From NCBI RefSeq assembly GCF_000499385.1, contig NW_013654724.1:1-14931 (forward strand): a stretch of 14,931 bases of DNA. The letters are read 5' to 3'. This DNA is from Eimeria necatrix. Lineage: Eukaryota; Apicomplexa; Conoidasida; Eucoccidiorida; Eimeriidae. The position numbers were made by a program, and so were the translations under genes. The notes beneath the pieces are model-generated. The model was not told the origin of the DNA. It was given only the letters and a program-made list of their open reading frames with translations, and ran no database searches. Positions 14,005 through 14,931 of this stretch are shown piece after piece (within the stretch, counting starts at the first letter, position 1; every line of letters starts with the position of its first letter).

Positions 14005-14833
14005 GCTGGGAGAGGAGGGCGTGGTGCTGCTGCTGGTGGTGCTGCTGCTCGAGGCGGAGCTGCTGCTGGATCTGCTGCAGGAGTTCGAGTTGCTCTGCAG
14101 CAGCAGCGGCGTGGTTGTGCGCTGCCTGCTGCTGCCTGAGGAGGGCGAGTTGCCTGTGGTGGAGCTGCTGCTGCTGCTGCAGCAGCTGCTGCTGCTGCTG
14201 CAGCAGCCCGAAGCGCTGCAGCAAAGAGTCCGCGCAGCGGGGCACGTAAACCGGAGAGGGGCTGCAGCTGAGCTGCTGCAGCGCAGCAAAAGGCCGCAAA
14301 GATATGAAGGGCTGCGGGCAAAAGAAGAGCGGGTGCTGCTGCAGCTGCTGCGCAGCAAGCCAGCCCCACAGCAGCGTTGCTGCAGCAGCAGCAGCAAAAC
14401 CCTCCACTGTCTTCTTGGGACTTAGTTGAATAAGCCTTCTTCTCCCGCATGCAGTCCCGAATAAATAAGCAGCAATGTCATTTATTATTACCAAAGAAAC
14501 TGGAAAAAAAAACCAAAGAAGGCCACTATAAATGTTTGCAATTTGAATTAAAGACTGAGAAACTACAAATAATAAAACCCCCAAGGTGACCCCCAGCTGG
14601 CTGAACTGACTGCGCAGCCGCGGCTTGTGTAGAGACAGCACAAACCCCACAAACCCCACAAACGCTGCAGCATACACCCCGAGGGAGTGGTAGCTGCGCA
14701 TTTGCTGCAGCAGCAAAGGGTTTAAACCCCGCAGCCGCAGCAAACCCCAGGGGAGGCCAAACCCTAAAACAGTGACAAACAATAAATACCACTTCAACAA
14801 TCCCACGCTGCCCTCAGATGCACGCTCCTTCGC
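12412..14833 (-). CDS. CDS1: CDP-diacylglycerol synthase (phosphatidate cytidylyltransferase), eukaryotic type, 5' partial
   Basis: Family knowledge: makes CDP-diacylglycerol from phosphatidate and CTP in the ER membrane, the precursor of phosphatidylinositol, phosphatidylglycerol and cardiolipin. Two exons are visible, 14833..13595 and 12906..12412, both phase 0, about 577 residues. Seen: hydrophobic helices around [31 protein letters not shown] and [14 protein letters not shown]; the family segment [46 protein letters not shown]; and [17 protein letters not shown]. The last two together give the complete CDP-DAG synthase signature S-x-F-K-R-x4-K-D...P-x-H-G-G-x2-D-R-F-D. The C-terminus [19 protein letters not shown] resembles the usual tail. 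The family's short lumenal loop is expanded here by well over 100 Gln-rich residues. The first transmembrane segments are missing: 14833 is an acceptor (TGTGTGTTGCAG), not a start, so upstream exons lie to the right of the window. Confidence 0.95.
12924..13321. repeat. AGCT/GGCT tetranucleotide array
   Basis: About 400 bp of GCTA units interspersed with GCTG, with occasional TGCGCACTGG and GGGTACTGG interruptions that themselves recur. It is related to the shorter array at 11908-11990. AGCT self-complementarity allows extended hairpins in DNA or RNA. Confidence 0.92.
13325..13590. repeat. Degenerate telomere-like minisatellite
   Basis: Units of about 10 bp (CGTAAACCCT and variants with C for T or TATA/CATA starts). 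Between about 13401 and 13480 they form a regular 20-bp dimer close to CATAAACCCTCGTAAACCCC. It is clearly related to AAACCCT but expanded to a different period. Confidence 0.88.
13595..14833 (-). CDS. CDS1: CDP-DAG synthase, internal exon (413 codons)
   Basis: Starts [20 protein letters not shown] right after [21 protein letters not shown] falls at exon residues 118-126 and SPKKTVEGF at 138-146. Next comes a helix, then a large insert (about 200-370) of Gln runs with interspersed Leu, His and Glu, probably a long coiled or disordered loop. The frame resumes family sequence at [20 protein letters not shown]. It ends KRAVRIK at AAG|GTAAACC. The Met at 14842 is upstream of the acceptor and probably not the initiator. 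Confidence 0.93.
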
Positions 14834-14850
14834 CTGCAACACACACGCAA

Positions 14851-14931
<81 letters not shown>
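14851..14931. repeat. Uninterrupted (GCT)27+ array running off the edge
   Basis: At least 27 perfect triplets, the longest pure tract in the window, ending at the window boundary. It lies just upstream (in gene sense) of the acceptor of the CDP-DAG synthase exon, so it is intronic and reads CAG/AGC in the transcript. Confidence 0.9.

Noticed and set aside
13440..14450. 336-codon Ala/Pro-rich and 268-codon Ser-rich minus frames and the 279-codon Leu-rich plus frame.
   Set aside because: Alternative frames of the CDP-DAG synthase exon; triplet arrays keep every frame open.
14834..14842. ATG at 14842 as the start of CDP-DAG synthase.
   Set aside because: It lies two codons before a strong acceptor (TGTGTGTTGCAG), and the family has further N-terminal membrane segments upstream.

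Overview
The window looks like nuclear DNA of a coccidian apicomplexan, most likely Eimeria. Two features point there: dense CAG/CTG triplet arrays that run into coding exons as Gln, Ala, Ser or Leu runs, and many interstitial telomere-like AAACCCT/TTTAGGG blocks. Both are known hallmarks of the repeat-rich segments of Eimeria chromosomes. The real genes are split by spliceosomal introns, and most long open frames are poly-Ala, poly-Ser, poly-Cys or poly-Leu shadows of the triplet arrays. I rebuilt the genes from protein family motifs, splice sites and phase bookkeeping.

Layout. (1) About 1-1607, minus strand: the 5' part of a phosphoglycolate phosphatase (HAD family) in three exons, its 3' end off the left edge. 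(2) 1588-2400: divergent intergenic or 5' leader DNA with telomere-like blocks. (3) About 2476-9265, plus strand: one long multi-exon gene, roughly 13 exons and about 1,340 residues in my model. It is Gln/Ala-rich and mostly unrecognised, and its last three exons together resemble the ClpS adaptor fold. (4) 9266-12411: a 3.1 kb convergent intergenic region holding CAG patches, a 1.5 kb AT-rich core, a dispersed palindrome GGTGTAYGTACACC and an AGCT array. (5) 12412-14931, minus strand: a eukaryotic-type CDP-diacylglycerol synthase, complete at its C-terminus, with its N-terminal exons off the right edge.

The three genes share no obvious pathway. What links them is how repeats sit relative to splice sites. 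In the introns of the two left genes, AAACCCT blocks are always donor-proximal and TTTAGGG blocks always acceptor-proximal in the sense strand. In three phase-verified introns both are present, so the two ends of the intron RNA are complementary. In the long plus-strand gene, five introns are largely CTG-sense arrays whose last unit supplies the TGCAG acceptor, while the exons mostly carry CAG-sense arrays. These two patterns are the most interesting content of the window.
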